From assembly GCF_016278365.1 (NCBI RefSeq), contig NZ_JADQBZ010000002.1:71890-135889 (forward strand): a DNA stretch of 64,000 nt. Reading direction: 5' to 3'. A program made the position numbers and the translations under genes. This stretch comes from Methanolobus sp. GTDB lineage: Archaea > Halobacteriota > Methanosarcinia > Methanosarcinales > Methanosarcinaceae. Every line of letters begins with the position of its first letter. Position 1 is the first letter of the stretch. Under the pieces are notes generated by a model. That model searched no databases. It was not told where the DNA came from and was given only the letters and a program-made list of their open reading frames with translations. Below, piece after piece: positions 1-9,082 of this stretch.

Positions 1-325
1 TATAAGTTACTTTTGAAGGAGCTGCATTGATAGAAATACCGGTTACTGTTACAGGTACGGCATTAACAGTAATTGCCTGGATTGCAGTTTCTCCGCTTTC
101 GGTGTGAGTGATAGTGACGGAAGTGTTGGTTGTTGCAAGAATGCTTCCATTTGCTGGATCGGCAGTGATACCTTCAGAGATGAAATCTGCAAAAGCAACA
201 TCCTCGGTAGTTGAATTTGATCTTGCCAGTCTTATTACCAGACCATTCAGGTCAAGAGCATCACCTTCAGTATAAGTTACTTTTGAAGGAGCTGCATTGA
301 TAGAAATACCGGTTACTGTTACAGG
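1..325. repeat. 270-bp direct repeat inside the surface-protein gene
   Basis: Bases 1-55 recur without change at 271-325, giving a 270-bp (90-codon) period. This matches one Ig-like module and shows recent tandem duplication or homogenisation. Further copies may lie to the left of the window. Confidence 0.9.
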
Positions 326-691
326 AGGAATATTCTCAAGTGCTACAGTAACTGTCACATTCTCAGCAGGCATCTGAAATGTATAATTAGCTCCAGCAAT
401 TATTTCGGTCACTGATACGGGACCACTGTTACCATCTACGTCGATAGAAACAAACTCTTTACCAGACTCAATATCAGTGATTGTTACAATCACTGTTTCA
501 TTTACCGCTGCAGTTGGTTTGTCAATAGTGATGTTTGCTGTACCATTTATAACATCAGCTATTGTTATATTATAACTAGCAGATTCTGTTGAGTTCCCAC
601 TTGAAGAACCTCCCGCAGCGCTCAAAGTAACCGCAAGCACCAAAAGTGCAATGCAGAAGCTAATTTTGACAATACCCTGTATACTACTCAT
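1..691 (-). CDS. secreted surface protein with Ig-like repeats (3' part beyond window)
   Basis: The reading frame is open from an ATG at 691-689 to the left edge, so about 230 N-terminal residues are visible and the C-terminus is missing. Residues 1-30 form a signal peptide (MSSIQGIVK, then a hydrophobic run ending near SAAGG). A Ser/Asn/Thr-rich extracellular segment follows. From about residue 120 there are repeated beta-type modules of about 90 residues that begin VTVTGISINAAPSKVTYTEG, resembling bacterial Ig-like (Big_3/Big_4) domains. A cell-surface or S-layer-associated role is inferred; no enzymatic motif is seen. It diverges from the ClC gene. Confidence 0.7.
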   Translation of the reverse strand, partial: MSSIQGIVKISFCIALLVLAVTLSAAGGSSSGNSTESASYNITIADVINGTANITIDKPTAAVNETVIVTITDIESGKEFVSIDVDGNSGPVSVTEIIAGANYTFQMPAENVTVTVALENIPPVTVTGISINAAPSKVTYTEGDALDLNGLVIRLARSNSTTEDVAFADFISEGITADPANGSILATTNTSVTITHTESGETAIQAITVNAVPVTVTGISINAAPSKVTY

Positions 692-1022
692 TGTAACGTT
701 TTTTGCGAAGGGACGCATTTGTACCACCCTTTATGATAATATTTCACTCCAGATTGACAATATCTGAAGTAAACTCCACTTATTATTTTAAATCAATTAC
801 GTGCGGACATCCAGTGAACTCACTGATGACCCCGCATTTCTCCACTAACTACCAATATACAGTCTTATATTATAAAATTATTCAATATACAAGCAATTAT
901 AAATTAATATAAATTAATAACGTGTAATAAATATGGATAGTAGCCTTGCAAAAACTTTATCAAAACTATGCCCCCTATGATAGAACAAACCGTCACTCAG
1001 ACCCGGACCGAGATGAACATTA
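692..1022. other. intergenic region between divergent genes
   Basis: This AT-rich stretch of 331 bp has no convincing gene. It must hold the promoters of the surface-protein gene (minus) and the ClC gene (plus). A TATA-like run lies near 895-915 for the plus direction. A short open frame at 703-912 has no ribosome-binding site or recognisable protein features. Confidence 0.5.
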
Positions 1023-2759
1023 TTGGATAGGATAATAAAAGGTACAAAACGAAATATTCACCAGTGGCTGCAAAGTGAATCGTTGATATCCAATTCCCTC
1101 GCTATCGCGGTAGGCTGTCTTACAGGTCTTGCAATTGTTCTTTATGATCACGCCCTTAATAGCAGTGAAAATTTGTTCTTCGGAAGCATCTACGGATATC
1201 CGCGATATTATGTTATCCTGCTACCGGCTCTTGGGGGACTCATTGTGGGTGTGCTTGCCCACTCACTGATAAAGACACGGCGTTATGATATAGAAGAAGT
1301 GATAGAAGCCACAACCCTCCGGGGAGGACGGATATCACCAAAAAATGCATTTCTGGAAGTCCTGGCCTCAATAATCACTATTGGATCTGGAGGGTCTGCA
1401 GGCAAGGAAGCGCCAGTTGTACTTGCCGGATCGGGCATAGGTTCATCCCTTGCCCGGCTCTTCGGGATACATGGTAACAGAGTCAGCATACTGCTCGGTT
1501 GCGGTGCTGCGGGTGGGATTGCCGCTTCCTTCAACGCCCCTCTGGCAGGAGTCGTCTTTGCAGTGGAAGTAATACTCGGAGAATTAGAGGCAAAAACTTT
1601 CATCCCCATCGTAATATCCGCAGTCTTTGCAACACTTGTTGCCAACACTGTATTCGGAGTTCGTATCATCCAGGCTTCCGACTACCATCTTGTAAGCCCA
1701 TTATATGAGTCAGTCCTTTATCTCGGTCTGGGAATATGTGCCGGCATACTTGCAGTGATATTAATGCGCTTTTTGCATGTATCACACGAATACTTTGATA
1801 ATCTAAAGATAAGCCCTGTGTTCAAGCCTGCAATAGGAGGGCTCTTTGTCGGAATGATCGGTTATTTCTATCCTCAGATATTCGGAGTGGGATACGATGT
1901 TATCATGGATGCACTATCAAACGAACTTACCCTCAACCTGATGCTGGCGCTGGTCACCCTGAAAATAATAACATTCTCCTTTACATTGGGTTCAGGCGGA
2001 TCCGGGGGATCCATTGTCCCTGCATTGTTCACAGGAGCCATGCTCGGGGGAGCCTATGGGATTATTGTACACGGTGCCTTCCCGACTATCACTGCTGAGT
2101 CAGGGGCTTATGCGCTTGTCGGAATGGGAGCTGTTCTGGCAGGTACAAGTCATGCACCCCTTGCAGCAATACTTATTCTCTTTGAACTTACAAGGGACTA
2201 CAATCTCATCCTGCCTATTATGCTTGCCTGTGTGATGAGTAATCTTGTTTCAAGTTCCCTCAATCCGGGATCCATATTCACGGAAGGGCTACGCAAGCGT
2301 GGTTTCAACATAAGGAAAGGCAGGGAGATAGACATAATGGAATCCCTGCTTGTAAAGGATGCTATGAAGCATGAAGTTCAGACGGTTTCCGAGAATAAGA
2401 GCGTAAAGGCGCTTATAGCCCTTATGCAATCAAGTCGCCATGCAGGATTCCCGGTACTTGGTTCCGACGGCAGGCTATGTGGCATAGTAACCCTCAAGGA
2501 CCTCAGAGACAAGGTCAAACATGACGATCTGGAAAAGGACATCTGTGAGATATCAACAAAGGAACTGGAAGTCGCATATCCTGATGAAACTCTCAACGCA
2601 GTACTCAGGAGACTGGCAGCAAAAGATATCGGCCGGCTTCCGGTAGTATCAAGGAAAGATAAAAGGAAACTCCTTGGCATAATTACCCGAAGCGATATAG
2701 TAAAGCTTTATGACAAAAAAGTGCTTGACAAGATGCACCAGAGAACAGAAGAAAAGTAG
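1023..2759 (+). CDS. ClC family chloride channel/transporter with CBS domains
   Basis: This 578-residue membrane protein has the ClC signature segments: GSGGSAGKEAP near residue 121 (the Glu of GKEAP is the gating glutamate position), GAAGGIAASFNAPLAG near 160, GSGGSGGSIVPALFTGAMLGG near 322, and GMGAVLAGTSHAPLAAILIL near 364. Residues from about 445 onward form two CBS domains, usually regulatory and nucleotide-binding. It should move chloride across the cytoplasmic membrane, as a channel or H+/Cl- antiporter. The start is TTG at 1023, because the only nearby ATG is in another frame and stops at once. It converges with mtaB, with 6 bp between the stops. Confidence 0.88.
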   Translation: MDRIIKGTKRNIHQWLQSESLISNSLAIAVGCLTGLAIVLYDHALNSSENLFFGSIYGYPRYYVILLPALGGLIVGVLAHSLIKTRRYDIEEVIEATTLRGGRISPKNAFLEVLASIITIGSGGSAGKEAPVVLAGSGIGSSLARLFGIHGNRVSILLGCGAAGGIAASFNAPLAGVVFAVEVILGELEAKTFIPIVISAVFATLVANTVFGVRIIQASDYHLVSPLYESVLYLGLGICAGILAVILMRFLHVSHEYFDNLKISPVFKPAIGGLFVGMIGYFYPQIFGVGYDVIMDALSNELTLNLMLALVTLKIITFSFTLGSGGSGGSIVPALFTGAMLGGAYGIIVHGAFPTITAESGAYALVGMGAVLAGTSHAPLAAILILFELTRDYNLILPIMLACVMSNLVSSSLNPGSIFTEGLRKRGFNIRKGREIDIMESLLVKDAMKHEVQTVSENKSVKALIALMQSSRHAGFPVLGSDGRLCGIVTLKDLRDKVKHDDLEKDICEISTKELEVAYPDETLNAVLRRLAAKDIGRLPVVSRKDKRKLLGIITRSDIVKLYDKKVLDKMHQRTEEK

Positions 2760-2765
2760 TTGATC

Positions 2766-4085
2766 TCAGGCCTCTCCATGAGAACCGAGGAGTCTTCCCA
2801 AAAAGTACCCCGGAGTGGTGTCATAGATAAGTATCCTGCAGGTAACCCCTGGTTCAAGGTTGCACTGCGGGATCACTACAGGAAGGTATGAGTCTGTGCG
2901 TGCCATAGTACCCTGTTTTTTTGCTTCCTTGGACAGGAAGACATTACCTTCCCATCCGATCAGCTTATTCTTCGTGGCAAACTTGGTGCTCCTGCTGATA
3001 CTGTGAAGTTCATTGGATCTCCTTGTAAGTATGCGTGAGTCAGTATTGTGGAAATCCCAGGCTTTTGTATGGGGACGTGGAGTGTACCTGGATATGTTTA
3101 CTTTATCAGGCCTGAATTCCTCCACCCAGTTAACGCTTTTTTTGAAGTCCTCTTCTGTCTCGCCTGGGAAACCTACTATTATATCAGTAAAAAGTGTCAG
3201 GTCATCAAACCTGCTCCTGAACTGCCTGATGACATGATTCGCCTCTTCGATACTGTGATAGCGGTTCATGTTCCGCAGCACACTGTCAGAAGCAGATTGT
3301 ACGGGCAGATGCAGCAACTTATAGACTTTCTCATTATCAAAGGCATCAAGCAGGTCATAGAGTATGGGGAGCACTGAGAATGGGTTCATCATTCCGACCC
3401 TGACCCTGAACTGTCCGGGTATGGCACATATCATGCGCAGCAACTCAGGAAGAAGGATATTCTTGCCAGTGCCACGCCTGTCAGTACCATACTGACCGTT
3501 GTCCTGGGAAGTGAGCCATATCTCACGGCAGCCTTCGGAAACTGCTTGCCTTATGTCTGCAATTATTTCCTCCGGTCCAAACGACCTGAGATTTCCTCGC
3601 GCCACACTAACGATACAGTAAGAGCAGGAGTAATTGCAGCCTTGGGAAAGCTGGCAGATATGGATATTAGGATTATATCGGATTCTTGGGACACTCTGGA
3701 AGCCTTCGGGCTGATGCAAGAAAATCTGCATCCGCCTTTTTGAGCCTTTACCAATCTTACCAAGAGAGTCAAGCAATTCACCTACCCTGGAAACCGAATT
3801 AACCCCGAGGATATGCGCTTGGGGATTTTGCTTGAGTATATCTTCAAGCTGGACCTCAGGCATGCACCCGGTCACTATCACTTCTTTACCGGAGCCAGCT
3901 GCTTCCCTGATAATATGAAGGATCTTCTGCTCGGTAGCATACTTTACAGTGCAGGTATTGATAACAAGCACATCTGCATCGCTGAGAGGTACAAGAGCAT
4001 GGCCTTTGTCCCTGACAATTGCCCTCATGATCTCTGCAGATGCCTGGCTGGCAGAGCAACCGAATGTAGCGACGTGTACCTTCAT
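2766..4085 (-). CDS. tRNA N6-threonylcarbamoyladenosine methylthiotransferase (e-MtaB/CDKAL1 type)
   Basis: This radical-SAM methylthiotransferase has 439 residues, the usual length. An N-terminal UPF0004 domain carries the auxiliary-cluster cysteines (FGCSAS near 9, NTCTVK near 46, GCMPEV near 78). The radical-SAM CxxxCxxC motif appears as CNYSCSYC near 149, and a TRAM-like tail follows. It converts t6A37 to ms2t6A37 in tRNAs reading ANN codons. It is the last gene of a minus-strand group, 8 bp after glpX, and the group also holds cgi121, a KEOPS subunit needed to make its substrate t6A. Confidence 0.9.
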   Translation of the reverse strand: MKVHVATFGCSASQASAEIMRAIVRDKGHALVPLSDADVLVINTCTVKYATEQKILHIIREAAGSGKEVIVTGCMPEVQLEDILKQNPQAHILGVNSVSRVGELLDSLGKIGKGSKRRMQIFLHQPEGFQSVPRIRYNPNIHICQLSQGCNYSCSYCIVSVARGNLRSFGPEEIIADIRQAVSEGCREIWLTSQDNGQYGTDRRGTGKNILLPELLRMICAIPGQFRVRVGMMNPFSVLPILYDLLDAFDNEKVYKLLHLPVQSASDSVLRNMNRYHSIEEANHVIRQFRSRFDDLTLFTDIIVGFPGETEEDFKKSVNWVEEFRPDKVNISRYTPRPHTKAWDFHNTDSRILTRRSNELHSISRSTKFATKNKLIGWEGNVFLSKEAKKQGTMARTDSYLPVVIPQCNLEPGVTCRILIYDTTPGYFLGRLLGSHGEA

Positions 4086-4093
4086 TCGGACTA

Positions 4094-5212
4094 TTACCGG
4101 AAACGCAGCACGTTGTCTTCTTTATCGTGTATGTATATCGTGTCTGTGAACTTGACCACACCGGAACTTCCCATTGTCAGACTGTGCACCCTGGAATCAC
4201 CTTCTCCAAAGAGGCTCACTCCATTCAGGACAGAGCCGGAGGTCACTCCTGTTGCTGCAAAAATGACATCTTTTCCCGGCACAAGTCGCTCGGTATCCAG
4301 TATATCATTGATGTTCTTTTCAGTGATGCCCATCTTCTCCAGCCTTGGCATTTTCTCGGCTTTCTCCTTTGCTATTGCCTCATCGGATTTGCCGTTAGCT
4401 ACGGATGGAAGCACCAGGCGAGCCAGTATCTTACCACCGAGGCACTTTAATGCTGCTGCTGTCAGAACAGCCTCCCCGGAGCCACCGGATCCGAGTACCA
4501 TATGCACACCGGAGCCTCTTATTGCGGTTGCCACTCCGGGCATCAGGTCGCCGTCGCTTACAAGATTCACACGAGCTCCGGCTTCACGTATCTCTTTTAT
4601 TTTCTGCTCATGCCTTGTCCTTTCAAGGATGACAACAACCAGTTCATCGATACTCCTGTCAAGCGCCTTAGCGACAATATGAAGGTTATGCAGCACAGGT
4701 GCGTCAAGATCGATCCGCTGATCAGGGTGCGCTTTCTCATATTTCACGACCTGCGGTCCCACGACTATTTTATCCATGTAGATGTCCGGGCCGTGGAAAA
4801 GCCCGTCTCTTTCTGCCATAGCCATGACAGCTATGGCACCGGGAATACCGTTAGCTGCAAGGTTGGTACCTTCAAGAGGATCCACTGCGATGTCAACCTC
4901 AACACCTTCTTTCCATGTACCCACCTTTTCTCCGATGAATAGCATGGGAGCTTCATCCCTTTCTCCCTCACCGATCTTGATGATACCTTTCATGTCAAGA
5001 CAGTTCAGCATTCTTCTCATGGCTTCTACTGACACCTGGTCACAGAAGTTCTTCTCCCCACGGCCTATCTGGTAAGAAGCAGCAATCGCCGCGGCCTCAG
5101 TCACATGAAGTAATCTGGGTAACAGGTTGCTCTCAATAGGGCCTGCGCCATTGATCATTTCTTCAGCGGTTTTCGGATGAGTTATAATATTTTCGATACA
5201 ATCTTCATTCAT
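4094..5212 (-). CDS. glpX: class II fructose-1,6-bisphosphatase (GlpX family)
   Basis: The 372-residue protein has GlpX-family landmarks: IGEGERDEAPM near residue 82, DPLEGTNLAANG near 113 (metal and phosphate binding), and GSGGSGEAV near 237. It hydrolyses fructose-1,6-bisphosphate to fructose-6-phosphate in gluconeogenesis. The class I aldolase at 19.5 kb makes the substrate. Most archaea use a bifunctional class V aldolase/phosphatase instead, so GlpX together with a DhnA-type aldolase points to a bacterial-like gluconeogenic branch. It lies between cgi121 (99 bp upstream) and mtaB (8 bp downstream). Confidence 0.9.
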   Translation of the reverse strand: MNEDCIENIITHPKTAEEMINGAGPIESNLLPRLLHVTEAAAIAASYQIGRGEKNFCDQVSVEAMRRMLNCLDMKGIIKIGEGERDEAPMLFIGEKVGTWKEGVEVDIAVDPLEGTNLAANGIPGAIAVMAMAERDGLFHGPDIYMDKIVVGPQVVKYEKAHPDQRIDLDAPVLHNLHIVAKALDRSIDELVVVILERTRHEQKIKEIREAGARVNLVSDGDLMPGVATAIRGSGVHMVLGSGGSGEAVLTAAALKCLGGKILARLVLPSVANGKSDEAIAKEKAEKMPRLEKMGITEKNINDILDTERLVPGKDVIFAATGVTSGSVLNGVSLFGEGDSRVHSLTMGSSGVVKFTDTIYIHDKEDNVLRFR

Positions 5213-5311
5213 AGGATCATCTTCATTCTTCGGTAATTGTTACGATTAACAAATAATTTGAGCAACAGTGTTCATGATAACTATATTAGTGTTCCCGGTT
5301 TAAAAGGTAAA

Positions 5312-5821
5312 CTACTTTAGCACATCAACAAGAGCAACCCTCTCTATTACCAGGTCCGGTATCATTTCCTCTCCAACTGCTTCTATCTCCTTTTCGGTTA
5401 TACCGAACTGTGAGATTATGTTGTCCCGCTTTCGGGAGGAATAGCTTATGACATCCTTTTCACTAATCACACTCCTCAGAGACTCCATTGATCTGTTCAC
5501 TCCTTCGGTATCACCCATTATCACAAAAACAAGATCCATGTCCCCTTCGTGTATTCCCATTGAGAATGCCTCCTCTATCTGTCTCTTCCCTGATGCATAT
5601 CTCATTATCTCGATACCGGGGTCTTTGGCGGCGTTGTAGTTCTCCTCGATTGCCCGCAAGGTCTTTCGCACAGCAAAACTGACATGCTTTTCCCCTGCCA
5701 CCTTTCCTGCATCCATTGCCTGTATTACCGTGCTGTTAGCTGATGCGATAGAAGATATCTGGCTTAAGAATTCAGGCACTTTCCTGATATGAGTGCTGCC
5801 TCCGAGTATCTGGAATGACAT
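5312..5821 (-). CDS. cgi121: KEOPS complex subunit Cgi121
   Basis: The 169-residue protein fits the Cgi121/TPRKB family in length and sequence: a short N-terminal beta strand, a central VAGEKHVSFAVRKTLRAI helix, and a late segment DLVFVIMGD followed by ITEKEIEAVGEE. In KEOPS, Cgi121 binds the tRNA 3' CCA end and assists Bud32/Kae1 in transferring threonylcarbamoyl to A37. No clear Shine-Dalgarno precedes the ATG, so the transcript may be leaderless. The nearby mtaB acts on the product of this complex. Confidence 0.82.
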   Translation of the reverse strand: MSFQILGGSTHIRKVPEFLSQISSIASANSTVIQAMDAGKVAGEKHVSFAVRKTLRAIEENYNAAKDPGIEIMRYASGKRQIEEAFSMGIHEGDMDLVFVIMGDTEGVNRSMESLRSVISEKDVISYSSRKRDNIISQFGITEKEIEAVGEEMIPDLVIERVALVDVLK

Positions 5822-5998
5822 AGGCTGAAATTGAATTCTTTTTGAATAAGTGTGTCGGTGAGAATTGAAGGAAAATTGGAAAATTGGAAAGTCTTGAAAA
5901 TCATTCTTGATGATTATTTGCGTGTATTTTATTTAGGTTGATACTTATTACGAATATAAACCTGCACGTATAGACGAAAATGACAGAAATGGTTGCTT

Positions 5999-6009
5999 TT
6001 TATACATAA
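5999..6009 (+). promoter_or_regulatory. TATA box of leuS
   Basis: TTTATACATAA stands out at the end of a 260-bp gene-free stretch. It would place transcription start near 6030-6035, about 50 nt before the leuS ATG. This is assigned by pattern and spacing only. Confidence 0.5.
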
Positions 6010-6084
6010 AGTTAATATCTGCAGTTGATAACTAGGAAGGAAGATTCATCAAGGATTTATGTCCGGCGTGAGAAGGTGCGAACA

Positions 6085-8976
6085 ATGGAACAGGATTATG
6101 ATCCGCAGGGAATAGAAGTAAAATGGCAGAGCCTTTGGAATGAGAGCCGGATTTTCGAACCGGAACCGGATGAGAGGGAGAAGTATTTCATAACCATTCC
6201 CTACCCTTACCTCAATGGGAACTTACACGCCGGGCACACAAGGACATTCACAATAGGGGATGTACTTGCAAGGCACAGACGGATGCTGGGATACAATGTA
6301 CTCTACCCCATGGGTTTCCACGTTACTGGAACTCCCATTGTGGGCCTTGCGGAGCTTATCGCAAACCGGGACCCTCAGACTATGGATGTGTATTCCCGGC
6401 TGCACGGCATCCCGGAAAATATCCTGCACACACTTGACACTCCCGAGAAGATCGTGGACTACTTCAAAGTAGAGGCCGAGATAGCGATGCGTTCCATCGG
6501 TTATTCCATCGACTGGCGCAGGAAATTCACAACCACTGACCCTACATACAAAAAATTCATTGAATGGAAGTTCAACCTGCTCCATGAAAAAGGGCTTATC
6601 GTCAAGGGTGCACATCCGGTAAAATGGTGCCCCCATGACAAGAACCCTGTTGAAGACCACGACATCCTTCACGGCGAGGAAGCCACCATTGTGGATTTCA
6701 CCCTTGTCAAGTTCGAGCATGACGGAATGATACTGCCATGTGCGACGCTGCGGCCTGAAACAATATTCGGTGTCACTAACCTCTGGGTCAACCCGGATAT
6801 AGAGCATGTCAAGCTCAGGGTAAGTAAGGATGGGAAAGAAGAGTTCTGGGTCGTTAGCAAGGAAGCCTACAATAAGCTCACTTACACAGACAGAGATGTC
6901 GAACTTATAGGCAATGTACCCTCTGAATCACTTATAGGTATCAAGGCGAGGAATCCTCTTACAGGGAAAGAGGTCATCACACTGCCGGCATCCTTCGTGA
7001 AGGGCGGCAATGGAAGCGGTATAGTAATGAGTGTGCCGGCCCATGCGCCTTATGACTACCTGGCCCTCAGGGATCTCTACGACAAAGACCTGACAGAATA
7101 CGGTGTCAAAGAAAATCTAAGGGATATTGGGTTCATATCGCTCATCGAGGTAAAGGATTTCGGAGAATATCCTGCATTTGACGCAGTCACACAACTGGGA
7201 GTCACGGATCAAAAGGACCCAAAAGCCGAAGAGGCGACCAAGCTTGTGTACCGCAGGGAGTTTCACGGAGGCGTACTGAAGGAAAATACAGGCAAATATG
7301 CAGGTATTGCGGTCTCCAAGATCAAGGATGTGCTCACCAGGGACCTTCTTGAACAGGGCATAGGCGAAGTGTTCTATGAGTTCAGTGAGCCAGTGGTCTG
7401 CCGGTGCGGCACTCCCTGTGTTGTCAACATGGTAAAGGGACAGTGGTTTCTCAACTATTCAAGTCCTCAATGGAAGGACAAGGTATACAGCTGCCTCGAG
7501 AAGATGGAGATAATCCCTGAAGAGATCAGGGTCGAATTCAACAATAAGGTAGACTGGCTTAAGGATAAGGCATGTGCCAGGAAGAAAGGGCTTGGAACAA
7601 AACTGCCTTTTGACAAGGAATGGCTCATAGAGTCACTGGGTGATTCTACCATTTATATGTCATATTATATCACAAACAAGTTCTTTTCCCAGGGAATCAG
7701 CCCCGAGCAGCTCACACCAAAGCTTTTTGATTACGTACTCCTTGGCAAAGGCACTCTTCAGGAGACAGCTATCGATACCGGACTTAATGAGCAACTTATC
7801 GCCCGCATGAAAGCTGACCTGGATTACTGGTACCCTGTGGACCTGCGCTCATCCGGTAAGGATCTCGTGCCAAACCACCTGCTATTCTTCCTCTTCCACC
7901 ATGTAGCTATCTTTGAAGAGGACAAATGGCCCAGGGCCCTTGCTGTAAATGGCTTTGTCTCCCTTGAAGGACAGAAGATGAGCAAGTCCAAGGGTCCGAT
8001 CCTTACCATGACGGAAGCTGTGACCACCTATGGCGCCGATATCACACGCATGTACATCCTTTCCAGCGCGGAGCAGACACAGGATGCAGACTGGAGGAAT
8101 GCAGGTGTAGAGAGCGCCAAGAAACAGGTTGAGAGATTCTACAAACTTGCGACGGAGATCATCGTATCCGGTGCAAGATCTGGGTCCGAAGGAGAACTTA
8201 AGCTCATAGACCGCTGGATGCTCAGCAGGCTGCAGCAGTTTGTCAGGGAAACCAACAACAACATGACATCAATCAGAACAAGAGGCGCACTTCAGAGCGC
8301 ATTCTTCCTGCTGTACAACGATGTAAAGTGGTACCAGAAGCGCGGTGGAATTGCGGTACTATATGATGTGCTTGACACATGGGTCCGGCTGATGGCACCT
8401 TTCACACCTCACATTTGCGAAGAGATCTGGTCTGCAATGGGACATCAGGAGGGAGATTTCATATCACTTGCACCATATCCCATATTCTGTCCCAGGTTTG
8501 TTGATCACGATGCTGAACTTGCCGAGGAACTGGTCTGTAACACTCTGTCTGATATAGAAGAGATAATTAAGGTCACTAAGATCACTCCGCAGAAAGTGGT
8601 GCTCTATACATCTCCCGGATGGAAGACAAAGGCGTTCAAACTTGCTATCGACATGCTCAGGGAAGGGGAGCTCAATCCGGGTAAGCTTATCAAAGCCCTT
8701 ATGGCAGAACCTGAGAACCGTGCCTACGGAAAGGAGATACCAAAGTACGTCCAAAAGCTTGTTCCTGATATAACCAGCATGAAGACTGAAAGGTTTGAGA
8801 TGCTGCATGAATTTAACCTTGACGAGAAAAACATACTACAGGAAAACTGCGATTGTCTGGCGAATGAACTTGGATGTCCTATTGAGGTTTATTCTGCAGA
8901 CTCACCTGAGTTTGACCCGGAGAACAAGTCAAAGTTTGCAGCGCCTCTGAGGCCTGCAATATACCTTGAACAATAA
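6085..8976 (+). CDS. leuS: leucyl-tRNA synthetase
   Basis: This class I aminoacyl-tRNA synthetase has 963 residues. The HIGH motif appears as HAGH near residue 47 (PYLNGNLHAGHTRTF), a long editing (CP1) domain follows, and KMSKS near 637 reads GQKMSKSKGP. The sequence matches the archaeal/eukaryotic LeuRS branch. The ATG at 6085 was chosen because AAGGTG lies 9 nt upstream and the protein then begins MEQDYDPQGIEVKWQ, as in homologues. A start 60 nt earlier would add an unlikely arginine-rich tail. It is transcribed alone, ending in a hairpin terminator. Confidence 0.96.
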   Translation: MEQDYDPQGIEVKWQSLWNESRIFEPEPDEREKYFITIPYPYLNGNLHAGHTRTFTIGDVLARHRRMLGYNVLYPMGFHVTGTPIVGLAELIANRDPQTMDVYSRLHGIPENILHTLDTPEKIVDYFKVEAEIAMRSIGYSIDWRRKFTTTDPTYKKFIEWKFNLLHEKGLIVKGAHPVKWCPHDKNPVEDHDILHGEEATIVDFTLVKFEHDGMILPCATLRPETIFGVTNLWVNPDIEHVKLRVSKDGKEEFWVVSKEAYNKLTYTDRDVELIGNVPSESLIGIKARNPLTGKEVITLPASFVKGGNGSGIVMSVPAHAPYDYLALRDLYDKDLTEYGVKENLRDIGFISLIEVKDFGEYPAFDAVTQLGVTDQKDPKAEEATKLVYRREFHGGVLKENTGKYAGIAVSKIKDVLTRDLLEQGIGEVFYEFSEPVVCRCGTPCVVNMVKGQWFLNYSSPQWKDKVYSCLEKMEIIPEEIRVEFNNKVDWLKDKACARKKGLGTKLPFDKEWLIESLGDSTIYMSYYITNKFFSQGISPEQLTPKLFDYVLLGKGTLQETAIDTGLNEQLIARMKADLDYWYPVDLRSSGKDLVPNHLLFFLFHHVAIFEEDKWPRALAVNGFVSLEGQKMSKSKGPILTMTEAVTTYGADITRMYILSSAEQTQDADWRNAGVESAKKQVERFYKLATEIIVSGARSGSEGELKLIDRWMLSRLQQFVRETNNNMTSIRTRGALQSAFFLLYNDVKWYQKRGGIAVLYDVLDTWVRLMAPFTPHICEEIWSAMGHQEGDFISLAPYPIFCPRFVDHDAELAEELVCNTLSDIEEIIKVTKITPQKVVLYTSPGWKTKAFKLAIDMLREGELNPGKLIKALMAEPENRAYGKEIPKYVQKLVPDITSMKTERFEMLHEFNLDEKNILQENCDCLANELGCPIEVYSADSPEFDPENKSKFAAPLRPAIYLEQ

Positions 8977-8981
8977 CATCG

Positions 8982-9010
8982 AAGGCACGATTATTGTGCC
9001 TTTTTCTTTT
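8982..9010 (+). terminator. hairpin terminator of leuS
   Basis: AAGGCAC pairs with GTGCCTT across a 7-nt loop and is followed by a T-rich run, 5 nt after the leuS stop. Confidence 0.7.
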
Positions 9011-9082
9011 CTAAATGCCTCTTAAAGAGATACGGCAACGGTAGTAAATAGATATATATTTAGAAAGCATTTATATTAACTA

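Noticed and set aside
1-325. Possible CRISPR array
   Set aside because: The repeat unit is 270 bp and coding in frame. No short repeats with unique spacers were seen anywhere in the window.
703-912. Short open frame upstream of the ClC gene
   Set aside because: It has no ribosome-binding site, runs through AT-rich promoter DNA, and the protein is low complexity.
3813-4682. Long open frame of 289 codons on the plus strand
   Set aside because: It is antisense to glpX and mtaB, whose protein motifs are clear. The frame has no Shine-Dalgarno and reads like low-complexity Ser/Pro/Thr antisense translation.
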